64,000 nt of DNA from a candidate division KSB3 bacterium (GTDB lineage Bacteria > Moduliflexota > Moduliflexia > Moduliflexales > Moduliflexaceae). The translations under genes and the position numbers were made by a program. The stretch lies in contig PDSJ01000012.1 in NCBI GenBank assembly GCA_002748425.1, forward strand, positions 1 through 64,000. Reading direction: 5' to 3'. The notes below the pieces were generated by a model, which made no database searches, was not told where the DNA came from, and was given only the letters and a program-made list of their open reading frames with translations. How positions within the stretch are numbered: position 1 is the stretch's first letter; each line of letters opens with the position of its first letter. Shown in pieces: positions 62,612 through 64,000 of this stretch.

Positions 62612-62628
62612 ATGCAATTGTTGCGTAT
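62612..62628. promoter_or_regulatory. Activator site 2 (palindrome TGCAA-N3-TTGCG)
   Basis: ATGCAATTGTTGCGTAT; core 62613-62625, centre 62619, exactly 68 bases from site 1. Confidence 0.65.
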
Positions 62629-62680
62629 TTTTTCTGTGATCTGCCATAACTGCCTAGTAACTAAGCTATAAAAGAGGATC

Positions 62681-62693
62681 TGCAAATATTGCA
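62681..62693. promoter_or_regulatory. Activator site 3 (palindrome TGCAA-N3-TTGCA)
   Basis: TGCAAATATTGCA, a perfect palindrome; centre 62687, exactly 68 bases from site 2 and 11 bases from the end of the activator gene. Confidence 0.6.
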
Positions 62694-62703
62694 CAGACTC
62701 TCA

Positions 62704-64000
62704 TCACGTTTTCAACGATAGTTGATATTTTTTAATTTTGTACTGTAGTGTGCGGACTGGCATACCGAGCTGTTCAGCGGTTTTTCCTATGCGGTGCTGT
62801 GTTTGGCGAAGCATCTGTGTAATCATCCGCTTTTCCAGGGTCCGAACGGCTTCCGGCAGGGTATGAGGGAGGTCTTCTGCATATGACGTCTGATGAAGAG
62901 CTGATGCTGCCCCGAGGAGTGAAAGTACATCGTGGGTATTACGCGTCACCAGGTAACGCTGCACGACATTCTGAAGTTCTCTCACATTTCCGGGCCAATC
63001 ATACGCGTAAAAGGCTTGAATGAGTTCCGGAGGCAGCATCGTGTGGTCGTCCGGTACGTCCAGGGATGGATCGTTCCCCTGAGCATGAGTATGTTTATGG
63101 CGATATTCTTCCAGAATATGCTCGATCAAAAAGGAGAGATCTTCTTTACGATCTCGTAACGGAGAGACGGTGATTTCGATAACGCCGATCCGATAAAAAA
63201 AATCTTTTCGTAAGCGGCCCGCTATAATTTCTTCCTGACAGTTTTTATTGCTCGCTGCCACGATCACCACGTCTGCTTTTCTGGAGACTGTATCGCCCAG
63301 AGCTGTAAATTCTCCATCTTGAAGCACGCGTAATAATTTTGCCTGAGATGCCGGGCTTAATTCTGTAATTTCATCCAGGAATAAAGTGCCCTTGTGGGCG
63401 CGATCGAAGAGTCCCTGACTGTTGCGATCAGCACCGGTAAAGGCGCCTTTGCGATGTCCAAAAAATTCCCGCTCAAAGAGGGTCTCCGGAATGGAGGCAC
63501 AGTTGACAGCTATGAAAGGCTGAGTATTGCGTCGGCCGACCTGGTGCAGTGTGTGAGCGATCAGCTCTTTTCCCGTACCGGATTCACCACAGATCCATAC
63601 ATTCACTTCAGCCGCTGCGGCGTTGACAAGCAGTTCATACACTCGTTGCATGACCGGACTCTTCCCGACAAGCGGTCCAAAGCGATAGCGATCCCGAATC
63701 GTCGATTTCAGGTGGAGATTCTCCTCCTCAAGACGGCTGCGTTCTTGCTCAAGGCGCTCTTCGCGATGCTTATGCGCTGTAATATCACGGAAAGTGAGCA
63801 GCAGAGCGGGCTGTCCATTCCATACAATAGCGGCCTGTTCGATCTCTGCCCAAATCGTCCATTTATGCTGTGTTCTGAGTTCAGCCTGCCAGACCGTGTG
63901 CGGGTGGTCCTTGTCGTCTTTCTTCAACTGGGATTTGGCCGTATGAAGGCTCCTCTCATGGAAAATGCAAAGCGGATCCGTTGAAAGAAGCTGTGTTAAA
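62704..64000 (-). CDS. PAS-domain sigma-54-dependent activator (5' end beyond window)
   Basis: At least 431 codons; the frame stays open to the window edge, so the N-terminus is missing. The visible part starts inside a PAS domain (LLLTFRDITAHK is its end), then the AAA+ domain: GESGTGKE, intact GAFTGA loop, GTLFLDEITE Walker B and RKDFFYRI. A Fis-type helix-turn-helix closes it (RIGKTAEQLGMPVRTLQYKI). A TTG at 63927 could be read as a start but would truncate the PAS domain. It lies directly upstream of the sigma-54-controlled dctPQM operon, same strand, and is its likely regulator, sensing a ligand through PAS. Confidence 0.93.
   Translation of the reverse strand, partial: LTQLLSTDPLCIFHERSLHTAKSQLKKDDKDHPHTVWQAELRTQHKWTIWAEIEQAAIVWNGQPALLLTFRDITAHKHREERLEQERSRLEEENLHLKSTIRDRYRFGPLVGKSPVMQRVYELLVNAAAAEVNVWICGESGTGKELIAHTLHQVGRRNTQPFIAVNCASIPETLFEREFFGHRKGAFTGADRNSQGLFDRAHKGTLFLDEITELSPASQAKLLRVLQDGEFTALGDTVSRKADVVIVAASNKNCQEEIIAGRLRKDFFYRIGVIEITVSPLRDRKEDLSFLIEHILEEYRHKHTHAQGNDPSLDVPDDHTMLPPELIQAFYAYDWPGNVRELQNVVQRYLVTRNTHDVLSLLGAASALHQTSYAEDLPHTLPEAVRTLEKRMITQMLRQTQHRIGKTAEQLGMPVRTLQYKIKKYQLSLKT

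Larger units (their letters stand above)
62313..62703. other. Sigma-54 control region between the activator and dctP genes
   Basis: 391 bases holding the -24/-12 promoter (62440-62454), three palindromic activator-site candidates (62545, 62613, 62681) and AT-rich DNA between them. No gene recognised. A frame on the plus strand at 62390-62581 has no coding character. Confidence 0.75.

Overview
The window reads as a chromosomal segment of a Gram-negative bacterium outside the well-studied lineages. An outer membrane is implied by an MsbA-type exporter next to a WaaP/InaA-type kinase, a LolC/E-type permease, an OmpA-like lipoprotein, a Wza-type exporter and a beta-barrel. GC looks close to 50 percent. 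The mix of sugar ABC and TRAP importers, sigma-54 activators and unusually assembled signalling proteins fits an uncultured lineage such as candidate phylum KSB3 (Modulibacteria) or a deltaproteobacterial relative. That placement is inference. No phage, insertion sequence, CRISPR array or rRNA was seen.

Layout. 0.1-5 kb: prolyl-tRNA editing and NUDIX genes, a peptidoglycan-binding/DUF1566 protein, a receiver-GAF-histidine kinase and a lone MalK-type ATPase. 5-9 kb (minus strand): nucleoside salvage (pdp, punA, cdd) running into phospholipid synthesis (pgsA, plsY). 9.3-16.4 kb: an ABC sugar importer without its own ATPase, then an FGGY kinase, a SIS isomerase, a frameshifted DUF401 permease and a VanZ-like protein. 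16.5-19.1 kb: lipid exporter and LPS-type kinase. 19.1-26.2 kb (minus strand): a five-gene operon, OmpA lipoprotein, LolC/E permease, DUF89 phosphatase, FHA-sigma-54 activator, and a chemoreceptor-like protein ending in a sugar-binding-protein domain that should lie in the cytoplasm. 26.6-39 kb: housekeeping and single genes (ribF, dksA-like, CBS, PHP, RNA-type metallo-beta-lactamase, M15 and DUF1460 wall enzymes, serine hydrolase, ltaE, class II photolyase, a YbgA-type protein, an STM4013-like hydrolase). 39-44 kb: a giant thioester alpha-2-macroglobulin. 44-52.6 kb: TPR protein, thioredoxin-like protein and an exopolysaccharide export set (barrel, AMIN-coiled-coil-Wza, Wzz, BY-kinase). 52.8-57.4 kb: trmB, dnaG, rpoD and a CAT-anticodon tRNA. 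57.5-64 kb (minus strand): crcB, acetyl xylan esterase, a complete TRAP importer and its sigma-54 activator, which runs off the window end.

Regulation. The TRAP operon has a near-perfect sigma-54 promoter and three palindromic upstream sites spaced exactly 68 bp apart, next to the activator gene. Many other transcription units have a perfect TTGACA in the correct orientation but only weak -10 boxes. The RpoD encoded here keeps its -10 residues yet has two substitutions in its -35 recognition helix (RERIGEIE instead of RERIRQIE).

Most promising leads: the chemoreceptor/cytoplasmic binding-protein chimera co-encoded with an FHA-type sigma-54 activator; the altered RpoD; the phased sigma-54 enhancer array; the macroglobulin with a pseudopilin-like insert; and the AMIN-Wza fusion.
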